Of a stretch of DNA of 64,000 nt, positions 25,892 through 34,146 are shown in pieces. The stretch lies in NCBI RefSeq assembly GCF_027922165.1, contig NZ_BSFD01000004.1:1-64000 (forward strand). The letters run 5' to 3'. Position numbers and translations under genes: made by a program. The number at the start of each line of letters is the position of its first letter. Position 1 is the first letter of the stretch. Origin of the DNA: Brevundimonas intermedia. GTDB taxonomy: Bacteria; Pseudomonadota; Alphaproteobacteria; Caulobacterales; Caulobacteraceae. The notes under the pieces are model-generated. The model was not told where the DNA came from, did no database searches, and worked only from the letters and a program-made list of their open reading frames with translations.

Positions 25892-26769
25892 TCGAGGTCC
25901 GCCAGGAATTCGAAGATCGCAGCCTTGGCCTCGGGCTCGTCCAGCATGGGGGCGTGACCGACGCCTGGCACCTCGACATAGGCCATGGCCGGCGCGGCCT
26001 TACGCATCTTTTCGGCGATGGCGGCGCTCAACAGATCAGACACCCCTCCCCGCACCAGCAGGGTCGGCTTGGTTTTCGCCAGCCGCCGGAACATAGGCCA
26101 CAGATTGGGAACCAGGGCCTTGGCCCCCGCCGCCCGGATCGGCACAGAAATGTCCGGATCATAGTCCAGCCCGATCTCGCCATCCGGCTGCTGGCGGAAG
26201 ATGCGGCGGGCGAAGGCGTCCCAGTCGGCGTCTGAATAGTCGGGAAAGGCGACGGCGTTGATCCGTTTGGCATAGGCCGCCGCGTCGGCCCAGGAGCCGA
26301 TCTCGACCGGCTGACCGCTGTAGGCGGCGATGCGCGCCAGACCTTCCGGCGCCACCTCGGGCCCGATGTCGTTCAGGATGGCGGCCACAACGGCCTTAGG
26401 CCGCAGCGCCGTCAGGGCCATGGTGATCAGGCCTCCCATCGAGGTGCCGACGAAGACGGCCCGGTCAATGGCCGCCTGCTCCATCAGCGCCAGAACGTCG
26501 GCGGCATAGACGTCAGGGCGATAGGTCATCGGATCAGGCGCGTGATCCGACAGGCCGCGGCCGCGCACATCGACCGCCAGCACGCGCCGCCCGCTCTGGG
26601 ACAGAAGCGGCGCAAGGGCCCCGAAGTCGGCGCTGTTACGGGTCAATCCATGAATGGCGATGACCGGGGGACGGGCGACGCCGGAGCCCGGCGCATAGTC
26701 GCGCGCGAACAGGTCCAGCCCGTCCGATGACTTCCAGCGACGTTCGGCATAGGCGGCGACAGGGTTCAC
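25888..26769 (-). CDS. alpha/beta hydrolase
   Basis: 293 residues starting at a GTG (26769) with AGGAG eight bases upstream. The fold is shown by VIAIHGLTRNSADFGAL (oxyanion HG), RRVLAVDVRGRGLSDHA, the nucleophile elbow FVGTSMGGLITM (Ser in GTSMGG), and the C-terminal catalytic His in VPGVGHAPMLDEP. The family includes esterases, lactonases and dehalogenases; the substrate is not readable. It is transcribed convergently with the ABC ATPase and alone. Confidence 0.9.
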   Translation of the reverse strand: MNPVAAYAERRWKSSDGLDLFARDYAPGSGVARPPVIAIHGLTRNSADFGALAPLLSQSGRRVLAVDVRGRGLSDHAPDPMTYRPDVYAADVLALMEQAAIDRAVFVGTSMGGLITMALTALRPKAVVAAILNDIGPEVAPEGLARIAAYSGQPVEIGSWADAAAYAKRINAVAFPDYSDADWDAFARRIFRQQPDGEIGLDYDPDISVPIRAAGAKALVPNLWPMFRRLAKTKPTLLVRGGVSDLLSAAIAEKMRKAAPAMAYVEVPGVGHAPMLDEPEAKAAIFEFLADLD

Positions 26770-26831
26770 GGAGACGCTCCTTCAACCAGGAAGGACCAGA
26801 CTAATTCACCGCGCAAGGAATTGCGATGGCG

Positions 26832-27341
26832 TCAGACGCCGATCAGCTCGCGCACGAAGACATCCAGATTGCCGCCCTGGAACAGAAAACCTGACACCCC
26901 GGCGCGTTGCGCCGCCTCGATATCGCGCGGCTGGTCGCCGATCATGAAAGATCTGGCCGGGTCGATCTCGTGATCCGCGATGGCCCGTAAAAGCATGCCC
27001 GGATTGGGCTTTCGGTCCGGATGGTCGGGATGGCGATAACGCTCATCCTGCGCCTCTGGATGGAAGGGGCAGGCGTAGACCGCATTGATGACCGCCCCCT
27101 CCTGCGCCAGCCGTTTGACCAGCAGACCGTTGAAGGCGTGCATCTGATCCTCGCCGAACATGCCGCGCGCCACGCCAGACTGGTTGGTGACGATCACTGT
27201 CAGATAACCCAGCAGGTTCAATCGCCGCACCGCCGCGCCCACACCGGCAAGCAGCTTCAGATGCTCGGGCAGGTGGGGATAGCCGGAATCCTCGATCAAG
27301 ACCCCGTCACGGTCCAGGAAGACAGCGGGCAGGCCGGTCAT
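26832..27341 (-). CDS. HAD phosphatase, GmhB/HisB-N type
   Basis: 169 residues. The nucleophile motif is FLDRDGVLIED (Asp10, Asp12), motif II VTNQSGVARGMFG, and motif IV MIGDQPRDIEAA, all as in D-glycero-D-manno-heptose 1,7-bisphosphate phosphatase and the HisB phosphatase domain. GmhB normally has a zinc site of the form CxH...CxC. Here the first pair exists (Cys91, His94) but the second is replaced by His104 and His107 (YRHPDHPDRKP), so the zinc site, if kept, has a different ligand set. GmhB makes the precursor of lipopolysaccharide heptose. It overlaps the AGE epimerase gene by ATGA. Confidence 0.85.
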   Translation of the reverse strand: MTGLPAVFLDRDGVLIEDSGYPHLPEHLKLLAGVGAAVRRLNLLGYLTVIVTNQSGVARGMFGEDQMHAFNGLLVKRLAQEGAVINAVYACPFHPEAQDERYRHPDHPDRKPNPGMLLRAIADHEIDPARSFMIGDQPRDIEAAQRAGVSGFLFQGGNLDVFVRELIGV

Positions 27342-28426
27342 GCGTCGCGTCTCAGCAACTCGGTGAAGGCGGTCATCAGGTGATAGAGGCTCGAGGCGGG
27401 CACCGCCTTGTCGGGCGAAACCCCGTCGGCGTCATAGGAATCGACCCACAGGCCGGGAACAGCGGTGGCCAGATGGGTGTCGAAGGTCGCCGCGATCAGA
27501 TCGACGGCCTGAGCGTCGCCGAACACCAGGGCCGAACGGATCGCTTCGGTTTGACACCACAGGCGGCGACCGGCGTCGATCGGCGCGCCCTGCGCATCGA
27601 CTTCTCGAATCATGAAACCGCCCTTCAGTCCCTCGGCGGCGCCGCGACGGTGCAGGGCTTCGGCGGCCTCGGCGGCATCCAACCCAGCGGCCTTGGCCTG
27701 ACGCAGCAGCCACGACCACTCCTCCAGATGGCCCGGCTCGACGATGTGGCCGGTCTGCGGATCGGGGGCCCAGTCCTCGGTGAAATACTCACGAATGGCG
27801 CCGTCGATCAGGAAACGGGTCCGGCACAGGTCCAGCGAGACCCGCGCCGCCGCCTCGAACGCCGGATCGGGCGCCGTCGCCTGCCAGGCCAGCATGGCCT
27901 CGAGCAGGTGCATATGCGGGTTCTGGCGTCGCGGAAGACGCGGCGGCAGGGCCTCGTGCCAGCCGCCGTGCGGCGCTGTCATTCGCGCATTAATCTGGGC
28001 CAGGGTCTCCAGCGCCAGCGGCCGGGCGCGATCGTCGCCCAGCACCCGGTGCGCCGCCGCCAGGGAGAACGTGACGAAGGCCAGGTCATACAGATCCGGC
28101 GTCTCGTCCAGCACGCCGCCGGCGTCATCGGTGGCCGCAACCCACAGACCGTCTTCGCGGCGGCAGGTGGCGATCATGCCGTCCAGGCCGGCCCGCGCGA
28201 TCGCCCGCCCGGCGTCCCAGCCCAGGTCGGCGGCTTCACAGAAGACATAGATCTGGCGCGCCTGAACCCGCGTGCGGCGACGCGCGCCCGCCACAGGCCG
28301 TCCTTCGAAATCCAGCAATTCGAAGAAGCGCCCGTCGGCGTCCACCCCGCGTGCGGCCCACAAGGGAAGGGCATGATCGAACAGCCAGGTCGAGACCCGG
28401 TTCTTTGCATCTGAAAGCGTCATCAT
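27338..28426 (-). CDS. AGE-family epimerase/isomerase
   Basis: 362 residues. The N-acylglucosamine 2-epimerase/mannose isomerase (alpha6/alpha6 barrel) family is shown by WLFDHALPLWAARGVDADGRFFELLD, RRTRVQARQIYVFCEAA (Arg-x-x-x-Q), DLYDLAFVTFSLAAAHRV, QNPHMHLLEAMLAW, PGHLEEWSWLLRQA and LWCQTEAIRSAL (active-site His residues). Close relatives interconvert mannose and fructose or act on N-acylglucosamine; the substrate here is open. An ATG directly follows at 28423. It is first in a minus-strand pair with the GmhB-like phosphatase and divergent from the DegT/Gfo genes. Confidence 0.9.
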   Translation of the reverse strand: MMTLSDAKNRVSTWLFDHALPLWAARGVDADGRFFELLDFEGRPVAGARRRTRVQARQIYVFCEAADLGWDAGRAIARAGLDGMIATCRREDGLWVAATDDAGGVLDETPDLYDLAFVTFSLAAAHRVLGDDRARPLALETLAQINARMTAPHGGWHEALPPRLPRRQNPHMHLLEAMLAWQATAPDPAFEAAARVSLDLCRTRFLIDGAIREYFTEDWAPDPQTGHIVEPGHLEEWSWLLRQAKAAGLDAAEAAEALHRRGAAEGLKGGFMIREVDAQGAPIDAGRRLWCQTEAIRSALVFGDAQAVDLIAATFDTHLATAVPGLWVDSYDADGVSPDKAVPASSLYHLMTAFTELLRRDA

Positions 28427-28601
28427 AGCGCTGGCTTAAGGCGCATCCCGCGCGGCGCCAAGCGGCGACGGTTGCAAAGGGCAACGCGAAGTGACGCCGA
28501 CCCCGTTTGGCCCTCGCGCCCGATCTTGCTAGGAGGGCGGCCACCCTTGCGGTCCGACCCAGCGGTCCGCCGCCCCGATCTCTGCGTGGAGAGCGCCCCT
28601 C

Positions 28602-29765
28602 ATGATCCCCTTCATCGACCTTCAGGCCCAGCGCCTGCGTCTCGCCGGCAAGATCGAGGCGGCTGTTCAGGACGCCGTCGTCGGCGGCGCCTGGGTCATG
28701 GGGCCCCAGGTCCGCCAGTTCGAATCCGACCTCGCCGCCTTCGGCCAAGCCCAGCACGCTTTGGGCTGCGCCAACGGCACCGACGCCCTGATCCTGCCGC
28801 TGATCGCCTGGGGCATCCGCACCGGAGACGCCGTCTTCTGCCCCAGCTTCACCTTCACCGCGACGGCCGAGGTCGTGCCCTGGCTGGGCGCCTCGCCGGT
28901 CTTCGTGGACGTGGACGCGCGCACCTACAACATGGACCCCGTCCGCCTGGAGGCCGCCATCGAGGCGGTCAAGGCCGAGGGGCGCCTGACGCCCAAGGTG
29001 GTCATCGCCGTCGATCTGTTCGGACAGCCGGCCGACTATCCCGCCATCCGGGCCATCTGCGACCGCCATGGACTGAAACTGATCTCGGATTCGGCGCAGG
29101 GCTTCGGCTGCACCCTGGACGGCCATCATCCGCTGAAGTGGGCCGATGTCACGACGACCAGCTTCTTCCCGGCCAAGCCGCTGGGCTGCTACGGCGACGG
29201 CGGTGCGGTGCTGACGAACGACGAGGATCTGGCCCAGGAGATGGACTCCCTGCGCGTCCATGGGAAGGTGGTGGCCAAGGATCTCAAGGCCGGCGCGACC
29301 GCCTTCACCCATGATCCGAAATACCTGGCCATGCGCATCGGTATGAACAGCCGGCTGGACACCATCCAGGCCGCCATCCTGATCGAGAAGCTGAAGGTGT
29401 TCGGCCAGGAGATCGAATGGCGCAACCGGATCGCCGCCCGCTACAATGAACATCTGGCGCCCCATGTGGGGGCCGTGCCCCACGTCATCGACGGCGGCGT
29501 TTCCATCTGGGCCCAGTACACGATCGAGCACGCGGACCGCGACGGCCTGATCACCCACCTCAAGGACCAGGGCGTGCCCACCGCCGTCTATTATCCCGTG
29601 CCCATGCACCTGCAGCCGGCCTATGGACGCTTCCCGCACGGCGCCGGAGGCCTGCCTATCACCGAGCGGCTGAAGGACGTGGTCCTCAGCCTGCCGATGC
29701 ACGCCGACCTGGACGAGGCGACCCAGGACAAGGTCATCGCCGCCGTCGCCAGCTACAAGGGATAA
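28602..29765 (+). CDS. DegT/DnrJ/EryC1/StrS-family sugar aminotransferase
   Basis: 387 residues. The PLP Lys is Lys192 (SFFPAKPLGCYGDGGA), and IPFIDLQAQ at the start, GCANGTDAL (54-62), CPSFTFTATAEVVPWLGASPVFVDVD, and DSAQGFGCTLDG are classical. The family transfers an amino group to a nucleotide-linked keto-sugar. Similarity to WbpE/WlbC-like enzymes (3-amino-3-deoxy glucuronate derivatives) is suggested by the Gfo/Idh/MocA gene that follows 5 bases after the stop, because WbpB/WlbA dehydrogenases and WbpE/WlbC aminotransferases work as pairs. This assignment is inference. Confidence 0.93.
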   Translation: MIPFIDLQAQRLRLAGKIEAAVQDAVVGGAWVMGPQVRQFESDLAAFGQAQHALGCANGTDALILPLIAWGIRTGDAVFCPSFTFTATAEVVPWLGASPVFVDVDARTYNMDPVRLEAAIEAVKAEGRLTPKVVIAVDLFGQPADYPAIRAICDRHGLKLISDSAQGFGCTLDGHHPLKWADVTTTSFFPAKPLGCYGDGGAVLTNDEDLAQEMDSLRVHGKVVAKDLKAGATAFTHDPKYLAMRIGMNSRLDTIQAAILIEKLKVFGQEIEWRNRIAARYNEHLAPHVGAVPHVIDGGVSIWAQYTIEHADRDGLITHLKDQGVPTAVYYPVPMHLQPAYGRFPHGAGGLPITERLKDVVLSLPMHADLDEATQDKVIAAVASYKG

Positions 29766-29770
29766 GCCTG

Positions 29771-30703
29771 ATGCCGAACACCCCCGTCCTCAAGTTCGGC
29801 GTCGCCGGCGTCGGCGTCATGGGCCGCAACCATGCGCGCGTCGCCTCTGAAATGCGCGAGTTCGACCTGACCACCGTCTTCGACCCCGATAGCGTCGTCG
29901 CCGAAGGCGTCGCCTCCGCCTACGAGGCGACCCCGGTCACCACGGCCCAGGCCTTTATCGACGCCGGCCTGAACGCCGCCGTCGTCGCCACGCCGAACCG
30001 GTTCCACGCCGAGATCGGCGTCGCACTGCTGGAAAAGGGCGTCCACGTCCTGGTCGAAAAGCCGATCGCCGCCACCGTCGCCGACGCCCAGCGCATGATC
30101 GACGCCGCCAAGGCCAACGACCGCGTCCTGATGGTCGGCCAGGTCGAACGGTTCAATCCGGCGGTCGAGACGGTCAAGCGCGCCGTCGCCGACGACGAGA
30201 TCATCTCCATCCAGGTCACCCGCGTCGGCCCCTTCCCGCCCCGCATGGGCGACGTCGGCGTCGTGATCGACCTGGCGGTCCATGACATCGACATCATCCG
30301 CCACCTGACCGGTTCCGAAATCGTCGAAGTCCAGCCGCAACTGGCCCGCACCCGCGCCGAGCGCGAGGACACGGCCCTGCTTCAGTTCCGGCTCGACAAT
30401 GGGGTGATCGCCCACATCACCACCAACTGGGTCACCCCCTACAAGACCCGGACCCTGCAGGTCGCCACCAAGACCAAGTTCATCGTCGCCGACCTGATCA
30501 CCCGTCAGGTCACCGAATATTTCGGGCAGCAGCCCGACGGCTCCTATTCGACCCGGATGCTGAACAGCTGGCCGGCCGAACCGCTGAGGAAAGAGCTGGA
30601 AGCCTTCGCCCGCGCCATCCAAACCGGCGAAACCCCGGCGGTGACGGGAGAAGACGGGCTGCGCAACCTCGAGGTCGCCCTGCGCTGCCTGGGGGAACAC
30701 TGA
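29771..30703 (+). CDS. Gfo/Idh/MocA-family oxidoreductase
   Basis: 310 residues. The NAD(P) Rossmann motif is FGVAGVGVMGRNHARVASEM; the EKPIAATVADAQRMIDAA segment with catalytic Lys (VLVEKPIA) and the C-terminal beta-sheet domain (GDVGVVIDLAVHDIDIIRHLTG with His/Asp) are conserved. Gfo/Idh/MocA enzymes oxidise sugar hydroxyls; a WbpB/WlbA-like role at C3 of UDP-N-acetylglucosaminuronate fits the neighbouring aminotransferase but is inferred. It is the second gene of the pair. Confidence 0.92.
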   Translation: MPNTPVLKFGVAGVGVMGRNHARVASEMREFDLTTVFDPDSVVAEGVASAYEATPVTTAQAFIDAGLNAAVVATPNRFHAEIGVALLEKGVHVLVEKPIAATVADAQRMIDAAKANDRVLMVGQVERFNPAVETVKRAVADDEIISIQVTRVGPFPPRMGDVGVVIDLAVHDIDIIRHLTGSEIVEVQPQLARTRAEREDTALLQFRLDNGVIAHITTNWVTPYKTRTLQVATKTKFIVADLITRQVTEYFGQQPDGSYSTRMLNSWPAEPLRKELEAFARAIQTGETPAVTGEDGLRNLEVALRCLGEH

Positions 30704-30750
30704 TCGGGGCGAGGCCTAAAGTCGCCGCAATGGCCGGGAAAGGAAGAGAC

Positions 30751-31260
30751 ATGCGCTCGTCCCTCGCCCCCGTTCTCATTGCCTTGCTGACCGTGTCGGC
30801 GGCTGCGCCCGCGCACGCCGACACCCGCTATTTTTCGTACAACGCCACGGACCGGATCACCCAGGCCCTGACCAAGGGGATCACGCTTCAGGTTCGACGC
30901 GGCCTGTTCGGGACGATCAGCGTCGAGCGGCTGTTCTCGACCACGGCGCGCGGCTCGGCCGATTTCACGCGCGGGGGACCGGACGCCGCGCGGCGAGTTC
31001 TGCCCGAGGGCGCGCGCGAGACGGACCTTTACGGCATCGAACAGGTCGGCGATGGGCGGGGTCTGGCCCGCGCCCTGTGCCCCGGTGCGGATGAGGTCTG
31101 GCTGGTGATGAGCCGTATCCGCGCGCCCCGGCCGCTGACGATGCAGGCTGTCGGCCGCTGGAGCGACGGCGCCTACCGCCACTGCGTGACCCTGAGCTAC
31201 GAGTGGCGCGGCGAATGGCAGACCGCGCCCGTTTCGCCGTTCGAGGACGCCGGGTCCTAG
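30751..31260 (+). CDS. hypothetical periplasmic protein
   Basis: 169 residues from the ATG at 30751, which has GGAAGAG six bases upstream; an upstream ATG (30730) would displace the signal peptide. Residues 1-24 are a signal peptide (LIALLTVSAAAPAHADT). The mature part starts YFSYNATDRITQALTKGITLQVRRGLFGTISVERLFSTTARGSADFTRGG and ends with two Cys (LCPGADEV, HCVTLSYEW) that may form a disulfide. I do not recognise the family. It follows the oxidoreductase on the same strand after 47 bases. Confidence 0.8.
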   Translation: MRSSLAPVLIALLTVSAAAPAHADTRYFSYNATDRITQALTKGITLQVRRGLFGTISVERLFSTTARGSADFTRGGPDAARRVLPEGARETDLYGIEQVGDGRGLARALCPGADEVWLVMSRIRAPRPLTMQAVGRWSDGAYRHCVTLSYEWRGEWQTAPVSPFEDAGS

Positions 31261-31318
31261 CGCCCGTCAAGCTTGGTCGTTTATCCTCTCGGCTGGAGAG
31301 GCGTTCGGAGAGACGGCG

Positions 31319-32011
31319 ATGCGTTGGGCCCTGCCCTTGGCGGCTCTGATCGGGGCGGTTCTGATCGGCGTCGTCGCCGCCCTGTTGACCTGGACCCGGC
31401 CGGGCGCGCTCGCCCCGCCGGCCGTCGGCGCGCCGGTTGCGGTCTATCTGCTGGACAACGGCTTCCACACAGATCTGGCCGTACCCCGAGCCGCCCTGGA
31501 GCGACGCGGCGGGCCGTTTGGACAGGCCGTCGCGACCCTGGCGCCGGGCGAGTGGATCCTGATCGGCTGGGGTGACGCGACCTTCTACGTCGATCAAAGC
31601 CCGATCTCAGACCGGCTGCCCGACGGCGCCCGCGCCTTCTTCAGGCCCGGCAATCCGTCCGTCCTGATGCTGGACCCGGAGGCCCAGGATCCCCGCGACC
31701 GCTACACCGCAAACCGCCGCGCGACCCTGAGCCTGACACCCGCCGCCTTCGACCGGATGGCGGGGCGGATCGAGGCCTCGCTGGACCTGTCTCACGGCGC
31801 GCCGCGTGTGGCCGCCGCCCGTCCCGGCGACGACGCCCGCTTCTTCGCCGGTCGAGACACCTTCTCGATTCTGCACCTGTGCAACCACTGGACGGCCGGG
31901 GTGCTGAACGCCGGCGGGGTGACGGTCCGCCCGGCCCGCTCGATTTTTTCGGCCGAGGTGATGCGGTCCGCCCGAGCGGCGGAACTGGACAGGACGGCTC
32001 CACGCGCCTAG
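31319..32011 (+). CDS. DUF2459 / TIGR02117-family protein
   Basis: 230 residues. A transmembrane helix (ALPLAALIGAVLIGVVAALLTW) at the start anchors the protein. The family hallmark follows: VYLLDNGFHTDLAVPRAAL and WILIGWGDATFYVD, then FRPGNPSVLML and the C-terminal LHLCNHWTAGVLNAGGV. The family is of unknown biochemical function and often found near polyhydroxyalkanoate or urease genes elsewhere; no such context exists here. Start at 31319 (ATG). Confidence 0.85.
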   Translation: MRWALPLAALIGAVLIGVVAALLTWTRPGALAPPAVGAPVAVYLLDNGFHTDLAVPRAALERRGGPFGQAVATLAPGEWILIGWGDATFYVDQSPISDRLPDGARAFFRPGNPSVLMLDPEAQDPRDRYTANRRATLSLTPAAFDRMAGRIEASLDLSHGAPRVAAARPGDDARFFAGRDTFSILHLCNHWTAGVLNAGGVTVRPARSIFSAEVMRSARAAELDRTAPRA

Positions 32012-32076
32012 ACCGCCCGACTTTCGCTTATCCGGCCGGGTCCGAGCCCCGGCGGGCGAACAAGAAGGAGCGGCCG

Positions 32077-32535
32077 ATGGCCCACAAACAGCATACCCGC
32101 AATTCCTCCGGCCCGGCCGGCCCGAGCCAGCGCCAGCTGCGCGCCGGCGAACTGATCCGCCACGCCCTGGTCGACATCCTGCGCGAGGAGGACATCCACG
32201 ACGAAGCTCTGGCCGGGGTCTCCGTCACCGTGACCGAGGTGCGTCTGTCGCCGGATCTGAAACACGCCACCTGTTTCGTCGAACCCCTGGGCGCCGGCGT
32301 CGAGGCCGCCCCGACCACGGGCCACGAGAGCGAGATCATCAAGGCGCTGAACGTCCACTCGAAATTCCTGCGCGGCCAGCTGGGTCGCCGGCTGGACATG
32401 AAGTTCACCCCCGACCTGCGCTTCCGCCACGACGAAAGCTTCGACGCCGCCAGCCATATTGACCGTCTGTTCGACGATCCCCGCGTCCGCGCCGACCTGG
32501 AACGCCGCAACGACGAGAGCGAGGACGACGCCTAA
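32077..32535 (+). CDS. rbfA: ribosome-binding factor A
   Basis: 152 residues from ATG 32077 with AAGAAGGAG nine bases upstream. The KH-like core is visible: [56 protein letters not shown], and [40 protein letters not shown]. RbfA is needed for 30S maturation near the 16S rRNA 5' end. It precedes truB, rpsO and pnp, the usual translation block, but here a double hairpin repeat separates it from truB. Confidence 0.96.
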   Translation: MAHKQHTRNSSGPAGPSQRQLRAGELIRHALVDILREEDIHDEALAGVSVTVTEVRLSPDLKHATCFVEPLGAGVEAAPTTGHESEIIKALNVHSKFLRGQLGRRLDMKFTPDLRFRHDESFDAASHIDRLFDDPRVRADLERRNDESEDDA

Positions 32536-32541
32536 TGACCC

Positions 32542-32571
32542 GGCCTCAAGTAGCGCGAGGCGCGGTAGGCC
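32542..32571 (+). repeat. hairpin repeat upstream of truB, copy 1
   Basis: Outer arms GGCCT and AGGCC; inner stem GCGC-GAG-GCGC; internal CAAG motif. It begins 6 bases after the rbfA stop codon. Confidence 0.8.
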
Positions 32572-32580
32572 AAGCATCGT

Positions 32581-32610
32581 GGCCTCAAGCAGCGCGAAGC
32601 GCGATAGGCC
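32581..32610 (+). repeat. hairpin repeat upstream of truB, copy 2
   Basis: Outer arms GGCCT and AGGCC; inner stem GCGC-GAA-GCGC. It starts 39 bases after copy 1, and its tail AAGCATAATGG contains the truB start codon at 32618. Confidence 0.8.
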
Positions 32611-32617
32611 AAGCATA

Positions 32618-33547
32618 ATGGCCCGCAAGAAGAAGGGCGACGTCGTCGACGGGTGGGTCTGCCTAGACAAGCCGTTTGAGATGGGATCGACCGAGGCGGT
32701 CAGCCGCATCCGCCGCCTGTTCAACGCCCAGAAGGCCGGTCACGCCGGGACGCTGGATCCGTTGGCCAGCGGCATCCTGCCCATTGCGCTCGGCGAGGCG
32801 ACCAAGACGGTGCCGATGATGATGGAGGCGCAGAAGGTCTATCGCTTCACCATCAACTGGGGCGTCTCGACAGACAGCGTGGACCGCGAGGGCGAGATCA
32901 TCGGCCGCTCGGACGTGCGGCCTTCGGTGGATCAGGTGAGGGCCGCCCTTCCCGCCTTCGTCGGAGAGATCGACCAGACCCCGCCCCGATTCTCGGCCAT
33001 CAAGGTGGACGGCGCCCGCGCCTATGACCTAGCCCGCGACGGAGTCGAGTTCGAGCTTCAGGCCCGCCGCGTCACCATCCATTCGGCCGAGGTCACGGAC
33101 GTCCCGGACGCCGATCACCTCGAACTGACCATCCGCACCGGCAAGGGCGTCTATGTCCGCTCGCTGGCGCGCGACCTGGCGGCCCTCCTGGGCGCCGAGG
33201 GGCATGTTTCGGCCCTGCGGCGCGAGCGGGTGGGACCGTTTCATACCGAAAACGCCGTGACGCTGGATTTTCTCGAGGATTTGGTGCATAGGGGCGCCGC
33301 CTCGGAAGGCTTGCTTCCCGTTGCGACCGCCCTGGACGACATCCCGGAGCTGGCCGTGACGGACCAGGACGCCTTCTCGCTTCGGCAGGGACGCCCGATC
33401 GTTCTGCTCCCCCGTCAGGTGGAAACCCTCAAGGATCGCCTTTCCGGCGGTTCGCGAACGGTTTCAGCCTTTCAGGGCCAGACCCTCGTCGCCCTCTGTC
33501 AGTTGCGGGCCGGCCGGTTAGAACCCGACCGCGTTTTCAACCTCTAG
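32618..33547 (+). CDS. truB: tRNA pseudouridine-55 synthase
   Basis: 309 residues starting [19 protein letters not shown] at 32618; the start codon lies within the tail of the second hairpin repeat and no GGAG-type ribosome-binding site precedes it. The catalytic Asp is in [23 protein letters not shown], and [43 protein letters not shown] and [12 protein letters not shown] are family hallmarks. A C-terminal PUA-like part follows. TruB makes pseudouridine 55 in the T-loop of all elongator tRNAs. The lack of a ribosome-binding site suggests reliance on rbfA coupling or on the hairpin structure. Confidence 0.96.
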   Translation: MARKKKGDVVDGWVCLDKPFEMGSTEAVSRIRRLFNAQKAGHAGTLDPLASGILPIALGEATKTVPMMMEAQKVYRFTINWGVSTDSVDREGEIIGRSDVRPSVDQVRAALPAFVGEIDQTPPRFSAIKVDGARAYDLARDGVEFELQARRVTIHSAEVTDVPDADHLELTIRTGKGVYVRSLARDLAALLGAEGHVSALRRERVGPFHTENAVTLDFLEDLVHRGAASEGLLPVATALDDIPELAVTDQDAFSLRQGRPIVLLPRQVETLKDRLSGGSRTVSAFQGQTLVALCQLRAGRLEPDRVFNL

Positions 33548-33580
33548 GCCCGCGCCATCCGGCAAGGGCCGAGACCCCAC

Positions 33581-33610
33581 GGCCTCAAGTAGCGCGAAGC
33601 GCGATAGGCC
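33581..33610 (+). repeat. hairpin repeat upstream of rpsO
   Basis: Outer arms GGCCT and AGGCC; inner stem GCGC-GAA-GCGC; almost identical to the truB copies. It ends 17 bases before the rpsO start; AAAGGA follows it and serves as the ribosome-binding site. Confidence 0.8.
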
Positions 33611-33627
33611 AAGAAAGGACTCTTACG

Positions 33628-33897
33628 ATGTCGGTTACTGCTGAACGCAAGCACGAGATCATCGCCGATAACGCCCGCACCGCAGGCGACACCGGCTCGG
33701 CCGAGGTTCAGGTCGCGATCCTGTCGGAACGCATCGCCAACCTGACCGAACACTTCAAGACCCACAAGAAGGACAACCACTCGCGCCGTGGCCTTCTGAA
33801 GATGGTGTCGCAACGTCGCCGCCTGCTCGACCACCTCAACAAGGTCGACGCCGGTCGCTACCAGGCGCTCATCTCCAAGCTGGGCCTGCGCCGCTAA
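33628..33897 (+). CDS. rpsO: 30S ribosomal protein S15
   Basis: 89 residues, the standard length. Starts [32 protein letters not shown] and contains [51 protein letters not shown], the 16S-rRNA-binding signature. AAAGGA lies 11 bases upstream, directly after a hairpin repeat. S15 binds the central domain of 16S rRNA, and in other bacteria represses its own mRNA; here the leader is short. Confidence 0.98.
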   Translation: MSVTAERKHEIIADNARTAGDTGSAEVQVAILSERIANLTEHFKTHKKDNHSRRGLLKMVSQRRRLLDHLNKVDAGRYQALISKLGLRR

Positions 33898-33925
33898 GGC
33901 GTCGGATCAGTGTAAGACTGTATTT

Positions 33926-33955
33926 CGAGGCGCGGGCGGTCACGTCCGCGCCTCG
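33926..33955 (+). terminator. hairpin after rpsO
   Basis: Perfect 10-bp stem (CGAGGCGCGG with CCGCGCCTCG), 10-base loop, then TTGTG. It may be a partial terminator or an RNase processing site between rpsO and pnp. Confidence 0.5.
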
Positions 33956-34146
33956 TTGTGCGATTAGAACGGACCTGCGCGCCGCAGGAATTGACGGCGC
34001 AGACGCGAGGGCCATGCCGGTCCTCAACCCGGGTCTTTCGCGATGGCGCGGCGACCCCTGGATCGAAGGACTGAACGCCCGACGCATCCGCCCCCAATGA
34101 TGGGACCCCGCACGGAATACGCCGTCCGGGATACGAAAGACGAAAT

